Of a stretch of DNA of 64,000 nucleotides, positions 52,857-61,779 are shown piece by piece. The notes under the pieces were generated by a model. It did no database searches and was not told where the DNA came from. It saw only the letters and a list, made by a program, of their open reading frames with translations. Each line of letters starts with the position of its first letter. Position 1 is the first letter of the stretch. The DNA is from an uncultured Rhodospirillales bacterium (GTDB taxonomy: Bacteria; Pseudomonadota; Alphaproteobacteria; CACIAM-22H2): NCBI GenBank assembly GCA_937926175.1, contig CALANV010000015.1, forward strand, positions 14,190 to 78,189, written 5' to 3'. The position numbers were made by a program, and so were the translations under genes.

Positions 52857-53210
52857 ATGAATGCCACACGCAACGACCCGCGTCCCACCATCGCCCGCAT
52901 CTGGCGCGGCCGCACGACAGCAGCCAAGGCCGATGCGTACGCCCGATATCTCTATGAGCACGGCATCAAGCCGCTCGCGGAAAAGGCCTTGGGCGTGCAG
53001 ATGCTTCGCGAGGATCGCGCCAACGAAAGCGAGTTCGTGACGATATCGTACTGGGAGAGCGTGGAAGCGATGTCGCGCTTTACTGGCAGCGATCCGCGGC
53101 GCATCCACCATCTGGAGCGCGATGTCGAGTTCCTGATCGAACTGCCGCGCGGCGTGCAGATCCTCGACATCGTCTTCGCGACCGGCCGAACCGGCAGTCA
53201 TACGCCGTGA
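52857..53210 (+). CDS. ABM-fold (monooxygenase-like) protein
   Basis: A 117-residue protein with the antibiotic biosynthesis monooxygenase-like ferredoxin fold: IARIWRGRTTAAKADAYARYLYEHGIKPL, EFVTISYWESVEAMSRFTGSDPRRIHHLERDVEFLIELP. Such proteins are small monooxygenases or heme/aldehyde-related enzymes. GAGGAGG precedes the ATG by ~5 nt. It is divergent from the CGNR regulator with a shared palindrome, so it is the likely regulated target. Confidence 0.8.
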   Translation: MNATRNDPRPTIARIWRGRTTAAKADAYARYLYEHGIKPLAEKALGVQMLREDRANESEFVTISYWESVEAMSRFTGSDPRRIHHLERDVEFLIELPRGVQILDIVFATGRTGSHTP

Positions 53211-53291
53211 CGCCCCAGGGCGTCCTGGGCCATCCCGATGCGCTGCGCCCGGACGGAATCCGTCACGCGTCCGGCCGGAATGCCGATCGCC

Positions 53292-54269
53292 TCAGTGCAT
53301 CTTCGGCGCCTTGAGGAACTTGTTGCGGTCGGCCGAATGCACGCGCACGCCAAGAATGCGGTCGTCGCGCTGGACCGTGAGCGGCACTTCGACGCCCGCC
53401 TCGCCCAGCGACCAGACCCGGCGGTAGAAGCCGGCGAGGCTGCTGACCGGCACGCCGGCGACCCCCAGCACGATATCGCCCGGGCGCAGATCGGCGCGCG
53501 CCGCCGGCCCGCCCGTCGCGAGACCGGCGATGGCGACCTTGTCCCCGACCTCGGCGGCGTACAGGCCAAGCCAGGGCCGCGACGGGCGATTGGGGCGGCC
53601 GAACGTGACGAGATCGTCGAGGATCGGTTTCAGAAGGTCGATCGGCACGACCATGTTGAGCGGACGGGTGCGCCCCTCCTCGCCCACCTGCTCGAGCTGC
53701 AGCGACCCGATCCCGAGGAGATCGCCGTCGGGCCCGATCATCGCGGCACCACCCCAGTGCGGGTGCGCGGGTGCCGTGAAGATCGCCTCGTCCAGCAGAT
53801 ACTCCCAGTAACCCGCGAACTCCTGCTTGGCGACGATGCGCGCCGCGAGCGAATACGCGGGGCCGCCGGCGCCGGCGATGACGACGCGCTCGCCCACGCG
53901 GACCGCGCTCGACTGCCCCAGCGGCAGGACCGGCAGATCGAGTCGGGTGAGCGCCTGGACGAGGCCGAACCCCGTCTGCTGATCATAGGCGAGCACATGG
54001 CCGGGAACGACACGACCGTCGATGAGATTGAGCCAGACCGTCTCGGCCTCGGTGATCAGATAGCCGATGGTCAGCACCACGCCGTCGCTGCGGATCAGGA
54101 CGCCGTTTCCGACGCGCTCCGTGCCGAGCACCTCGGCGGTAAAGGCGTCGTCGGGAACCGTCGCCGTCACGCCCACGACCGCGGCCAGGGCAGACTCGAG
54201 ATCATAGGCGTAATCCTCGGGCCGCGGCCGCGCCCCGGGTGGAACCTGCCATTCGCTCAAGGACGTCAT
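53292..54269 (-). CDS. HtrA-like S1C/PDZ protein lacking the catalytic triad
   Basis: A 325-residue soluble protein. Residues ~25-225 follow the trypsin-like HtrA fold (VGNGVLIRSDGVVLTIGYLI, QQTGFGLVQAL, APAHPHWGGAAMIGP) and residues ~230-310 a PDZ domain (GGPAARADLRPGDIVLGVAGVPVSS). By alignment from memory, the DegP catalytic His, Asp and Ser positions are Y70, G100 and W172, so it cannot work as a serine protease. It also lacks a signal peptide. It is probably a binding or scaffold pseudoprotease. ATG 54269 has GAGGAGG upstream. Confidence 0.85.
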   Translation of the reverse strand: MTSLSEWQVPPGARPRPEDYAYDLESALAAVVGVTATVPDDAFTAEVLGTERVGNGVLIRSDGVVLTIGYLITEAETVWLNLIDGRVVPGHVLAYDQQTGFGLVQALTRLDLPVLPLGQSSAVRVGERVVIAGAGGPAYSLAARIVAKQEFAGYWEYLLDEAIFTAPAHPHWGGAAMIGPDGDLLGIGSLQLEQVGEEGRTRPLNMVVPIDLLKPILDDLVTFGRPNRPSRPWLGLYAAEVGDKVAIAGLATGGPAARADLRPGDIVLGVAGVPVSSLAGFYRRVWSLGEAGVEVPLTVQRDDRILGVRVHSADRNKFLKAPKMH

Positions 54270-54316
54270 CTCCGACCTCCTCAACTGTGCCGCCGGTCCC
54301 GGTATGATGTCACAAT

Positions 54317-54343
54317 ATGTCCGCTCCCACCCCGGGCGGACAT
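54317..54343. promoter_or_regulatory. Inverted repeat upstream of the pseudo-HtrA and AKR genes
   Basis: Arms ATGTCCGC (54317-54324) and GCGGACAT (54336-54343) flank an 11-bp spacer. The dyad is perfect over 8 bp per arm and lies in the 167-bp divergent spacer. It is a candidate operator for one or both genes. Confidence 0.45.
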
Positions 54344-54436
54344 TTGACCGGCCGTCCGATAGTCCCATATCGGTAAAATGAACCCAAGAATGAGGATGGC
54401 CGCGTTCGGCGGCGACTCACAATCGGCAGGGAGGAC

Positions 54437-55366
54437 ATGCAGCGAACCGGACCGGAACTGAGCCGCCGCGCCGTCCTGGCGTCGCTGGCCGGTATCGCCG
54501 CCGCCTCGCTCGGCGCCGGCGCCGTCGCGGCACCCGGGCCGATGCTGAAACGGGCCATTCCGTCGACCGGTGAACAGGTGCCGGTCATCGGCATGGGCAC
54601 GTGGATCACCTTCAACGTCGGCGACGATCAGGCGCTGCGCGAGGAACGCGTGAAGGTTCTGAAAACCTTCTTCGACATGGGCGGCAGCGTGATCGATTCC
54701 TCGCCGATGTACGGCTCGTCCGAGGCGGTCATTGGCTATGCTCTGGCGCGCCTTCCGGATGCACGGCCCCTTTTCGCCGCGACCAAGGTGTGGACTTGGC
54801 TCCAGGCGCTTGGGGTCAGGCAGATGGAGAACTCGCGGCGGCTGTGGGGCATCGAGCGGTTCGATCTGATGCAGGTCCACAACCTGCTGAACTGGGAAGG
54901 CCATCTCGAGACGCTCCTCGATTACAAGGCGCAGGGGCGGATCCGCTACGTCGGCGTGACCACGTCCCACGGACGCCGTCACGATACGTTGGCGAAGTTG
55001 ATGGCGGAACAGCCGCTCGACTTCGTGCAGTTCACCTACAACATCCTGGACCGCGAAGCCGAGAAGCGCCTGCTCCCGCTCGCGGCCGAACGCGGCATCG
55101 CCGTCATCGTCAACCGTCCCTTCCGCCAGAAGGAGCTGTTCCACCTATTCGGCCGCCATCCGCTGCCCGAATGGGCCGCCGAATTCGACTGCGCGAACTG
55201 GGCGCAGTTCTTCCTCAAGTTCATCGTCGCGCACCCGGCCGTCACCTGCGTGATCCCCGCCACCAGCCGCGCGGACCACATGCAGGAGAACATGGGCGCC
55301 TTGTACGGCCGCCTGCCCGACCCGCAGATGCGCGCACGGATGATCCGCTACGTCGAGAACCTCTAG
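54437..55366 (+). CDS. Aldo/keto reductase with N-terminal Tat-like signal
   Basis: A 309-residue aldo/keto reductase. Motifs: VIGMGTW, the catalytic D and Y in VIDSSPMYGSSEAVIG, the lysine in FAATKVW and the histidine in DLMQVHNLL; C-terminal CVIPATSRADHMQENM binds NADP. An N-terminal ELSRRAVLASLAGIAAASLGAG segment resembles a Tat signal with the RR pair, so the enzyme may be exported folded with cofactor. The substrate is unknown. Confidence 0.88.
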   Translation: MQRTGPELSRRAVLASLAGIAAASLGAGAVAAPGPMLKRAIPSTGEQVPVIGMGTWITFNVGDDQALREERVKVLKTFFDMGGSVIDSSPMYGSSEAVIGYALARLPDARPLFAATKVWTWLQALGVRQMENSRRLWGIERFDLMQVHNLLNWEGHLETLLDYKAQGRIRYVGVTTSHGRRHDTLAKLMAEQPLDFVQFTYNILDREAEKRLLPLAAERGIAVIVNRPFRQKELFHLFGRHPLPEWAAEFDCANWAQFFLKFIVAHPAVTCVIPATSRADHMQENMGALYGRLPDPQMRARMIRYVENL

Positions 55367-55405
55367 CCGGCGGCGGCTGCCGACCCTGCATTCGGACGAA
55401 CCGAC

Positions 55406-56053
55406 ATGCTGCCCTTCACCGCAGACGTCCTCTTCTCCGTCGTCGCGCAGTACAACCGCGCCGTCTGGCCCGCGCAGATCATCGCCTATGGCCTTGGCCT
55501 GGTCGCCGTCCTGCTGACCTTCAGGCCACTCCTGAACGGCGACAGGTTCATCGGCGCGCTTCTGGCGGCAGCGTGGGCGTGGATCGGCGTCGCCTATTAT
55601 CTGATGCACGTCGCCGTGATCGACTTTGCCGCGCCGGCATACGCCGCCGCCTTCGTCATTCAGGGTCTGCTTTTCGCCTGGACCGCCGCGATCAGGGGAA
55701 AAATTACGTTCCGCTTCCGCCCCACCGCCGTCGGCTGGGCCGGGCTCGCGTTCGTGTTCTTCGCGATGGCCGTCTATCCGCTCGTCGGATGGCTCGCGGG
55801 CCACGGCTGGCCACGCGCGCCCTTGTTCGGTGTCACGCCCGGCCCGACGTCGATCTTCACCATCGGCATGCTGCTGCTGGCGGAGGGCCGGACGCCGTTG
55901 CATCTCGTCGTGCTGCCCGTGCTCTGGCTGCTCGCCGGCGGCGCGATGGCCTGGCTGTTGAACATCCCCGAAGACATCGTATTGCCGCTCGTCGGCATCG
56001 GCGGGCTCTGTCTGATTCTCTGGAAGAACCGGCACCGGGCGAAGACCGCATAG
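55406..56053 (+). CDS. DUF6064-type membrane protein
   Basis: A 215-residue integral membrane protein with about six to seven helices. It starts MLPFTADVLFSVVAQYNRAVWPAQI, and contains YPLVGWLAGHGWPRAPLFGVTPGPTSIFTIGMLLLAEG, typical of DUF6064. The function is unknown. It lies 40 bp after the aldo/keto reductase on the same strand and is probably cotranscribed. Confidence 0.78.
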   Translation: MLPFTADVLFSVVAQYNRAVWPAQIIAYGLGLVAVLLTFRPLLNGDRFIGALLAAAWAWIGVAYYLMHVAVIDFAAPAYAAAFVIQGLLFAWTAAIRGKITFRFRPTAVGWAGLAFVFFAMAVYPLVGWLAGHGWPRAPLFGVTPGPTSIFTIGMLLLAEGRTPLHLVVLPVLWLLAGGAMAWLLNIPEDIVLPLVGIGGLCLILWKNRHRAKTA

Positions 56054-56080
56054 ACGAAGCGCGACAAGAGTCGCGAGAGC

Positions 56081-56482
56081 CTATCCGGCCCTGGCCGCCG
56101 TTCCTGCCGCGAAGAACGTGAAATCGCCGCGCAACGGCCGCCAGATCCGAACCTGCCGCGGTTCGCGGAGAATCCTGGACAGACCGGCCAGATAGGGCCG
56201 CCGGTAGTCGCGATGGATCTGCACCTGCGAGAGGTCGTCGAGATCCGTCCAGGTCTCGTAGAGCATGAAGCGGGTCGGATCCTGGATGTCCTGGTGCAGC
56301 ACGGCGTTGACGAAGGTCGTCTCGTGCCGCATCGCGTCCAGCACCGGCGTCACCAGACGAAGGAACTCCGCCTCGCAACCGGGCCTGACATCGATGGAAA
56401 CGACGAAGACGACCTGCTTCCCGTCACCAGGGCCATCGGTATCCGTGCGGACGGTCGAATTCGGATCGGGGCGACCATTCAT
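56081..56482 (-). CDS. Putative quinol monooxygenase (ABM domain)
   Basis: A 133-residue protein with an ABM domain: VVFVVSIDVRPGCEAEFLRLVTPVLDAMRHE, RFMLYETWTDLDDLSQVQIHRDYRRPYLAGL. This pattern is that of YgiN-like quinol monooxygenases. ATG 56482 has GGGGAG about 7 nt upstream; a 30-codon longer frame is low-complexity and not favoured. It is convergent with the DUF6064 gene. Confidence 0.82.
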   Translation of the reverse strand: MNGRPDPNSTVRTDTDGPGDGKQVVFVVSIDVRPGCEAEFLRLVTPVLDAMRHETTFVNAVLHQDIQDPTRFMLYETWTDLDDLSQVQIHRDYRRPYLAGLSRILREPRQVRIWRPLRGDFTFFAAGTAARAG

Positions 56483-56764
56483 CGGAGCTCCCCCGGGCTC
56501 GATTGCCGACGGTTCGACGATGACGGTCGACGGAACCGGATGAAACGACCTGCCGGGTAATATCCGACGCATCAGGAGGTATGGAAAACTCGGGGAAACG
56601 ATACCGCGCCGCGCCTTCTACCGTGCGTTGCAGTTTCGCGTCCGGCATGATCGAATGCCCGATCGGCGGGTTTCGTCGGCGGACGGCCCGTGCGGCTCAC
56701 ACCCATGTCACATTCAATTTTGGGAAACGAGCCCCGGAATGGCTGATATGACGTCGCGGAAAAG

Positions 56765-57814
56765 ATGACGAGAAATACATCAAATCACGCGGACCGGTTC
56801 GCAAGGCGCCCGACGTTGAGCGTCTGCCGTCACGCCGTGGTCGCGACGCTGGCGATCGCCGTTGCCGCGCTCTCGCCGGCGTCGGCACAGACGCCGAAGC
56901 CGTTCGACACCAGGGACACGTATTCGCTGGTGATCGAGAACGACAAGTTCACGGGCCGGGATCGGCACTACACCAACGGAATCCAGGTATCATGGCTCTC
57001 CGGCGAAGACGTGCCGGATTGGGTCGACCGGCTCGGCGACGTCATACCCGTGTTCGCGGACGATAGCCGGCGGCGCTATGGCGTGGCGGTCGGTCATCTC
57101 ATCTTCACGCCCGAAAACACGGCAACGACCGCACCGATTCCGAACGATCGGCCCTATGCCGCCTGGCTTTATGGCGGATTCGAATTGACCGCCGAGACCG
57201 AAGACCGGCTTGACCGGTTGGCCCTGGCCCTCGGCATCGTCGGACCGGGGGCCGGCGGCGAGTTCGTTCAGAACGAGTTTCATCGCCTGATCGGCGTCGA
57301 CGAGGCGATGGGCTGGAACAACCAGCTCCGCAACGAGCCGACGCTGAATCTGTTCTACGAGCGGCAGTGGCGCTGGTTGACGGAAACCGACGATGGCTTC
57401 GGTTTCGATGCGCAGCCGCATCTCGGCGCCGCACTCGGCAACGTCTACACCTATGCGGCCGCGGGACTGTCATTCCGCTTCGGACAGGATCTGCCGGCCG
57501 ACTGGGGGCCGCCGCGCGTGCGTCCGGGACTGCCCGGATCGGCCTATTTCCAGCCGCGGTCCGGATTAGGATGGTATCTGTTCGCCGGCGTCGAGGGACG
57601 CGCGGTCGCACGCGACATCTTTCTCGACGGCAACACGTGGAAGGACAGTCCGAGCGTCGACAAGAAGCCGTTGGTGGCGGACCTCAACGCGGGGCTCGCC
57701 GTCACGTTCGATGCGATCCGCCTTGCCTACACGTTCGTTTACCGGACCAAGGAATTCGACGGGCAGGACGATGCCGACAAGTTCGCATCGGTCAGCGTGT
57801 CTTTCCGATGGTAG
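56765..57814 (+). CDS. Lipid A deacylase LpxR family outer-membrane protein
   Basis: A 349-residue protein with a signal peptide (cleavage near SPASAQT). The N-terminal motif SLVIENDKFTGRDRHYTNGIQVSW is the LpxR/DUF2219 hallmark and includes the catalytic N/D pair; NDRPYAAWLYGG and VQNEFHRLIG with its histidine follow. A 12-strand beta-barrel ending in an aromatic residue (VSFRW) is expected. LpxR removes the 3'-acyloxyacyl chains of lipid A. The alternative is a barrel of that family with another role. Confidence 0.86.
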   Translation: MTRNTSNHADRFARRPTLSVCRHAVVATLAIAVAALSPASAQTPKPFDTRDTYSLVIENDKFTGRDRHYTNGIQVSWLSGEDVPDWVDRLGDVIPVFADDSRRRYGVAVGHLIFTPENTATTAPIPNDRPYAAWLYGGFELTAETEDRLDRLALALGIVGPGAGGEFVQNEFHRLIGVDEAMGWNNQLRNEPTLNLFYERQWRWLTETDDGFGFDAQPHLGAALGNVYTYAAAGLSFRFGQDLPADWGPPRVRPGLPGSAYFQPRSGLGWYLFAGVEGRAVARDIFLDGNTWKDSPSVDKKPLVADLNAGLAVTFDAIRLAYTFVYRTKEFDGQDDADKFASVSVSFRW

Positions 57815-57939
57815 CGCATGCGGCCCGGCGGCCGCGGAAACCGTGCTGACGGGACATGGAAGCTGCGGGACTCGTTACCCGTCGATCCGTCGTGCGTCGC
57901 TTGGGCCCGCCCCCCATCATGAGATACGGGATGGCCGGC

Positions 57940-58872
57940 TCACGGCACGAAATCCGCCGTAGCCGGATTGCCGCCGCAGACGAGAACGCCCATACGCTCG
58001 CCTCTGGCCGGTCGATATTTCCCGGCCAGCAGTGCCGCGAATGCCGCCGCACCGCCCGGCTCGGCGACGATCCGCAGCGTCTTCCATAGCGCGATCTGCG
58101 CCTGGCGGATTTCCGCATCGGGCACGAGGACGACGCGATCGACGAATTTCTGCGCGATCGGGAACATGAGCGTGCCGACACGACGCGGCGCGAGCGAGTC
58201 CGCCGCGATTCCGCCCGCTTCCGCATCCACCGGCTGCCCCGCTGCCAGCGCGCGAAACAGCGTCGGTGCCGTTTCCGGCTCGACGCCGATGATCCTGATC
58301 CGGCCCGCGTACCATGCGGCGATGCCACCGATCAGGCCGCCGCCGCCGACCGCGACGAGCAGGGTGTCGAGCCCGTCGGTCTGCGCCTCGAGCTCCAGGC
58401 CGACCGTTCCCTGACCCAGCAGCGTCTCGACCTGATCATAGGCATGGATCGGCATCGCGCCCGATTCGGCGATCCATTTCTCGCTTTCCGCCAGCGCATC
58501 GGCATAGCGCTCGCCGGCGATCACCAGATCGGCGCCATAGTCCCGGATGCGTGCGATCTTGCTGGGCGAAGCGACGCTCGGCACGAAGATCCGCGCCCGC
58601 ACCCCGCGCTTCATCGCGGCATAGGCGACTGCAGCGCCGTGATTGCCGCCCGATGCGGCCGCGACCCCGACCGCCGGCACGTTGCGCAGCAGCAGGTTCG
58701 CGAAGGCGCCGCGCACCTTGAACGAACCCGTGTGCTGCAGCAGCTCCAGCTTGAGATGGACCGGGACGTCACCAAGCCCGAAATCGGCACCATTGACCGC
58801 GATCACCGGCGTTCGCCGCACGAAGGGCCGGATATGCCTTTCGGTTTCCGCGATACGTTCACGATCGATCAT
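57940..58872 (-). CDS. Threonine/serine dehydratase-like PLP enzyme
   Basis: A ~310-residue fold-type II PLP enzyme. The Schiff-base lysine lies in LKLELLQHTGSFKVRGA; the Gly-rich phosphate loop is VAVGGGGLIGG, with AAASGGNHGAAVAYAA preceding it. It lacks the regulatory ACT domain of biosynthetic IlvA, so a catabolic dehydratase or a racemase-like enzyme is expected. ATG 58872 and GTG 58881 are alternative starts; longer in-frame sequence upstream is not conserved in character. Confidence 0.87.
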   Translation of the reverse strand: MIDRERIAETERHIRPFVRRTPVIAVNGADFGLGDVPVHLKLELLQHTGSFKVRGAFANLLLRNVPAVGVAAASGGNHGAAVAYAAMKRGVRARIFVPSVASPSKIARIRDYGADLVIAGERYADALAESEKWIAESGAMPIHAYDQVETLLGQGTVGLELEAQTDGLDTLLVAVGGGGLIGGIAAWYAGRIRIIGVEPETAPTLFRALAAGQPVDAEAGGIAADSLAPRRVGTLMFPIAQKFVDRVVLVPDAEIRQAQIALWKTLRIVAEPGGAAAFAALLAGKYRPARGERMGVLVCGGNPATADFVP

Positions 58873-59076
58873 CGCGTCCACGATACCCTCATCGCCTCGA
58901 TGCCCGCACCACCCGGCGATCGGCCGATCGACGGCCCGAGCGATCGGGCCCGGTTGCGGTACACGGCATAACTGACCGTGCCGCGACCATGTCATGAAAG
59001 TCTCGTCGCGGTTCGGTGCGTCGCGTGAATTTGCCGGCCGATGCGGCCCCGGCACGATATTGAGACAGGCCGGGCT

Positions 59077-60051
59077 CTACAAGTTCGTCTCGGCGAATTC
59101 GCGCCGGCTCTCCTTGCGGTGTGCAAGCCACAGCCCGAAGCCGACACAGACGAGCCCTGCTAGCACCATCGCCGAGACCGGTTCGGCGAGAATCACGGCG
59201 CCGAGCAAAGCCGCGGTGACGGGGCTGAGCGCCAGGAAGACCGTGACCCGGGTCGGCGTCGTATGATTGAGGGCCCACAGCCACAGGAAATAGCCGATGC
59301 CGCTGCTGAGGCCGATGAAGACGACGGCGAACCAGCCGCCTGCGGTGAAGCGCGGCATCGTCGCGAAGCCCCCCTCGCCGGCCGCGAGGATGGCGAGAAA
59401 GCCGACCGCGGCCAGCATGGCGAAGGCGCTGACCGGCAGCGTCGGATACTTCTGCAGATACGGCCGATAGAGCACGCTGCACGCAGCACCGCACAGCGCG
59501 CTGGCGAAGGCGGCAAGTTCGCCGATCCAGCTTCCCGGCGCCTGGCCCGGCTCGATCGCCTTCTCGCCCAGCGCGAAGCCGACGCCGACGATGGTCAGCA
59601 GGACGCCCGCCGTCTTCGCCGCGGTCATGCGTTCACGGCCGAGTGCCGCGCCCAGGATCATCGTCAGCAGCGGTACCGTGGCAAAGATCAGTGCGGCGCG
59701 TGCCGACGGAATGAACTGCAGCGCGACGTTCAACAGCGCGATCAGGACGCCGAATTGAAAGATTCCGAGCAGCGCGATCGGCAGCAGGTCGCGCCGTTCG
59801 AACCGCACCCGCGCCGAGAGCAGCACGGGCGGCAACAGGCAAAGAAACCCGATGAGGTAGCGCAGCAGCGCCAGCGACGCCGGGCCGGTCTGGTCGACGA
59901 CGAAGCGCGTCGCGACGATCGCCGCCCCGACCTGGACGCCGGTCGCGGCCGCAGCCAGCACGGGCAGCGCTTCGCGGCGACGGCGCCGCCCCGCCCCTGC
60001 GGCTGTCGCCGACGGGCCGGTGCTGCTCTTCATCGAACCGCCAGTACGCAT
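59077..60051 (-). CDS. EamA/DMT-family transporter
   Basis: A 324-residue protein with ten predicted helices in two EamA repeats: FVVDQTGPASLALLRYLIGFLCLLPPVLL in the first half, GIGYFLWLWALNHTTPTRVTVFLALSPVTAALLGAVILAEP in the second. It is a drug/metabolite exporter of unknown substrate, possibly amino acids given the threonine dehydratase-like gene downstream. It lies 22 bp after the MarR-GNAT gene on the same strand, so the regulator fusion may control it. Confidence 0.88.
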   Translation of the reverse strand: MRTGGSMKSSTGPSATAAGAGRRRRREALPVLAAAATGVQVGAAIVATRFVVDQTGPASLALLRYLIGFLCLLPPVLLSARVRFERRDLLPIALLGIFQFGVLIALLNVALQFIPSARAALIFATVPLLTMILGAALGRERMTAAKTAGVLLTIVGVGFALGEKAIEPGQAPGSWIGELAAFASALCGAACSVLYRPYLQKYPTLPVSAFAMLAAVGFLAILAAGEGGFATMPRFTAGGWFAVVFIGLSSGIGYFLWLWALNHTTPTRVTVFLALSPVTAALLGAVILAEPVSAMVLAGLVCVGFGLWLAHRKESRREFAETNL

Positions 60052-60073
60052 TCGCCGCCCGTCGTGGACCCGG

Positions 60074-61003
60074 TCAAAGCTTCAGCTCCCAGGTCTCGCT
60101 AATCAGATCCTGGCCGAAACGGTGATGCGGCGCCGATTCGACCAAACGAAATCCGGCCCGCTCGTAGATCCGGCGCGCCGTCACCAGAACGCTGTTCGTC
60201 CACAGCGTGATCTTCCGGTAGCCGGCCTGGCGCGCGAAACGGATGCACTCGTCGACCAGACGCTTGCCGATGCCGAGGCCTCTGGCCTTCGGCTCCACCA
60301 GCAGCAGGCGCAGCTTGGCGACGGTCGGACTCTTCTTCACCAGGAAGACGGACCCGACGATCTCCCCGTCCTTCTCCGCGATCCAGCACCGCTCCTTCGT
60401 CGGGTCGTACTTGTTGATGAATTCGGCGGCGATTTCGGCAACGATCGCCTCGAACCGCTCGTCCCAGCCGAATTCCTGGGCATAGAGCACACCGTGCCGG
60501 TGGATCACCCAGCCGATGTCGCCCGGCTGATGCGGTCGCAACAGATAGGGAGCCTTCGCTTCGGGTTTGGCGTCGAGGAGTTCCTCGATCACATGCATGG
60601 CGTTGACCAGGCGATCCTGGTCGCTTTCGGACAACCGGCCCAGCATGGCGCCGATCTCGTTCCGCGAGCGCACGTTGAGCGGTGCGAACGCCTCCTGCCC
60701 CTTCCGTGTCAGCGTCAGATGGCTCTGCCGGCCGTCGGTCTTGGACCGTGTCTTTTCGATCAGCCCCTTTTTTTCGAAGCCGCGCAAAATCCGGCTCATA
60801 TAGCCCGCGTCCAGCCCCAGATCCCTGACGAGTTCGCTCGCCGTTGGTTGTTCGCGATGCGCAAGCTCATAGAGCACGCGCGCCTCGGTCAGCGAAAACG
60901 GGCTGTTCAACAGCCCCTCGTTCAGCACGCCGATCTTCTGGGTGTAGAACCGGTTGAAACGCCGTACGGCCGCGACGCGCTGGTCGAAGCTGCTCTCGGT
61001 CAT
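60074..61003 (-). CDS. MarR-GNAT fusion: HTH regulator and N-acetyltransferase
   Basis: A 309-residue bifunctional protein. Residues ~1-145 form a MarR winged helix: VRRFNRFYTQKIGVLNEGLLNSPFSLTEARVLYELAH, SELVRDLGLDAGYMSRILRGFEKKGLI. Residues ~155-305 form a GNAT acetyltransferase with acetyl-CoA loop VEPKARGLGIGKRLVDECI. This fused family is common in alphaproteobacteria. A perfect 13-bp-arm palindrome is 50 bp upstream, likely its own operator, with the EamA exporter as co-regulated cargo. Confidence 0.93.
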   Translation of the reverse strand: MTESSFDQRVAAVRRFNRFYTQKIGVLNEGLLNSPFSLTEARVLYELAHREQPTASELVRDLGLDAGYMSRILRGFEKKGLIEKTRSKTDGRQSHLTLTRKGQEAFAPLNVRSRNEIGAMLGRLSESDQDRLVNAMHVIEELLDAKPEAKAPYLLRPHQPGDIGWVIHRHGVLYAQEFGWDERFEAIVAEIAAEFINKYDPTKERCWIAEKDGEIVGSVFLVKKSPTVAKLRLLLVEPKARGLGIGKRLVDECIRFARQAGYRKITLWTNSVLVTARRIYERAGFRLVESAPHHRFGQDLISETWELKL

Positions 61004-61052
61004 GGTGTTTCGCCCCCGATGGACTGCACGCTCAGATATATGCCAGCGTCAA

Positions 61053-61081
61053 CCAATTACTTGACATAGTCAAGTAATTGG
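61053..61081. promoter_or_regulatory. MarR-type palindrome upstream of the MarR-GNAT gene
   Basis: Arms CCAATTACTTGAC (61053-61065) and GTCAAGTAATTGG (61069-61081) flank ATA, perfect over 13 bp per arm. TTGAC appears in both arms and could provide a -35 element for the minus-strand gene. The core CAAGTAATTG/CTTGAC is characteristic of MarR-type operators. Confidence 0.8.
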
Positions 61082-61431
61082 CCAGCCCGTCGCGCGATGG
61101 CCGCAGCCGCGGCGCCCCGAATGGAGACGCCGCGGCAGGAAAGCAAAGGCCGTGCTTGTATCCTGCCGGCGGCGGGCTGCCGGCAGGAAAGCGGGTCGCC
61201 CGAACCATTGCTGCCGGATTCCCGGATCGCAGCAAGCGGCGTTCCGACCGGATCACGGGCCGTGTCCGGCGTTCCGCGTTACCGTATCCGAAAGATCTTC
61301 AGATTGTGTCTTGCCCGCGGCGGCGCCGTCCGGCTCCCATTGATCTGGAATAAGGCGCGTGTGTCGTTCTCGCCCCGATCCTGGTCGCGCACCGAAGATG
61401 CGTCATGGCACGCGCGCCGAGGAGTCGATCG
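61082..61431. other. 350-bp intergenic stretch with one hairpin
   Basis: No credible gene is visible before ATG 61432. Its one clear element is a perfect stem: TCCTGCCGGC (61161-61170) and GCCGGCAGGA (61179-61188) around an 8-nt loop, with no T tract. GGCAGGAAAGC occurs twice nearby (61135-61145 and 61182-61192). It might be the leader of the downstream small gene or a structured RNA; I see no evidence to choose. Confidence 0.4.
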
Positions 61432-61716
61432 ATGCTCACTTTCGAGGATTGCCTGGCCTACTGCGATCTGACCGCCGAGGAGATCGCCGCCATTGCCGAA
61501 CACGAGCATGTGCCCGAAATGATCGCCGCGGAACTCGGCCACTATCTCGTCGTCACCCCCGACGGGCGGCGATATATCCGCCGCATCATACTCGAGGACA
61601 TTGCCGTCGCCCGAAATCGCGGCGACACGCTGCGTGCGGCGCTGCTGATGCGCGTGTTGCAGCATTTCTGCAGGAAACATCCCGACTGCATGCAGCGCAT
61701 CGCCAAGAAGCCGTAG
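61432..61716 (+). CDS. 94-residue conserved hypothetical protein
   Basis: ATG 61432 is preceded by GAGGAG (7 nt). The product begins MLTFEDCLAYCDLTAEEIAAIAEHEHVPEM, is mostly helical, has four cysteines (CLAYC, FC, DC) and a basic C-terminus. Proteins with this start occur as hypotheticals in other alphaproteobacteria, as far as I recall. No domain or role is recognised. It converges with the hemerythrin gene. Confidence 0.65.
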   Translation: MLTFEDCLAYCDLTAEEIAAIAEHEHVPEMIAAELGHYLVVTPDGRRYIRRIILEDIAVARNRGDTLRAALLMRVLQHFCRKHPDCMQRIAKKP

Positions 61717-61779
61717 CAACCGCCCGCCCCGTTCACGCGACGACTCACCGCGCCGCTTGCGGACGATCCGGCCGCGCGC

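Noticed and set aside
56747..56768. Six-codon ORF overlapping the lpxR-like start as ATGA
   Set aside because: No ribosome site precedes it and so short a frame is expected by chance; the overlap alone is not enough.
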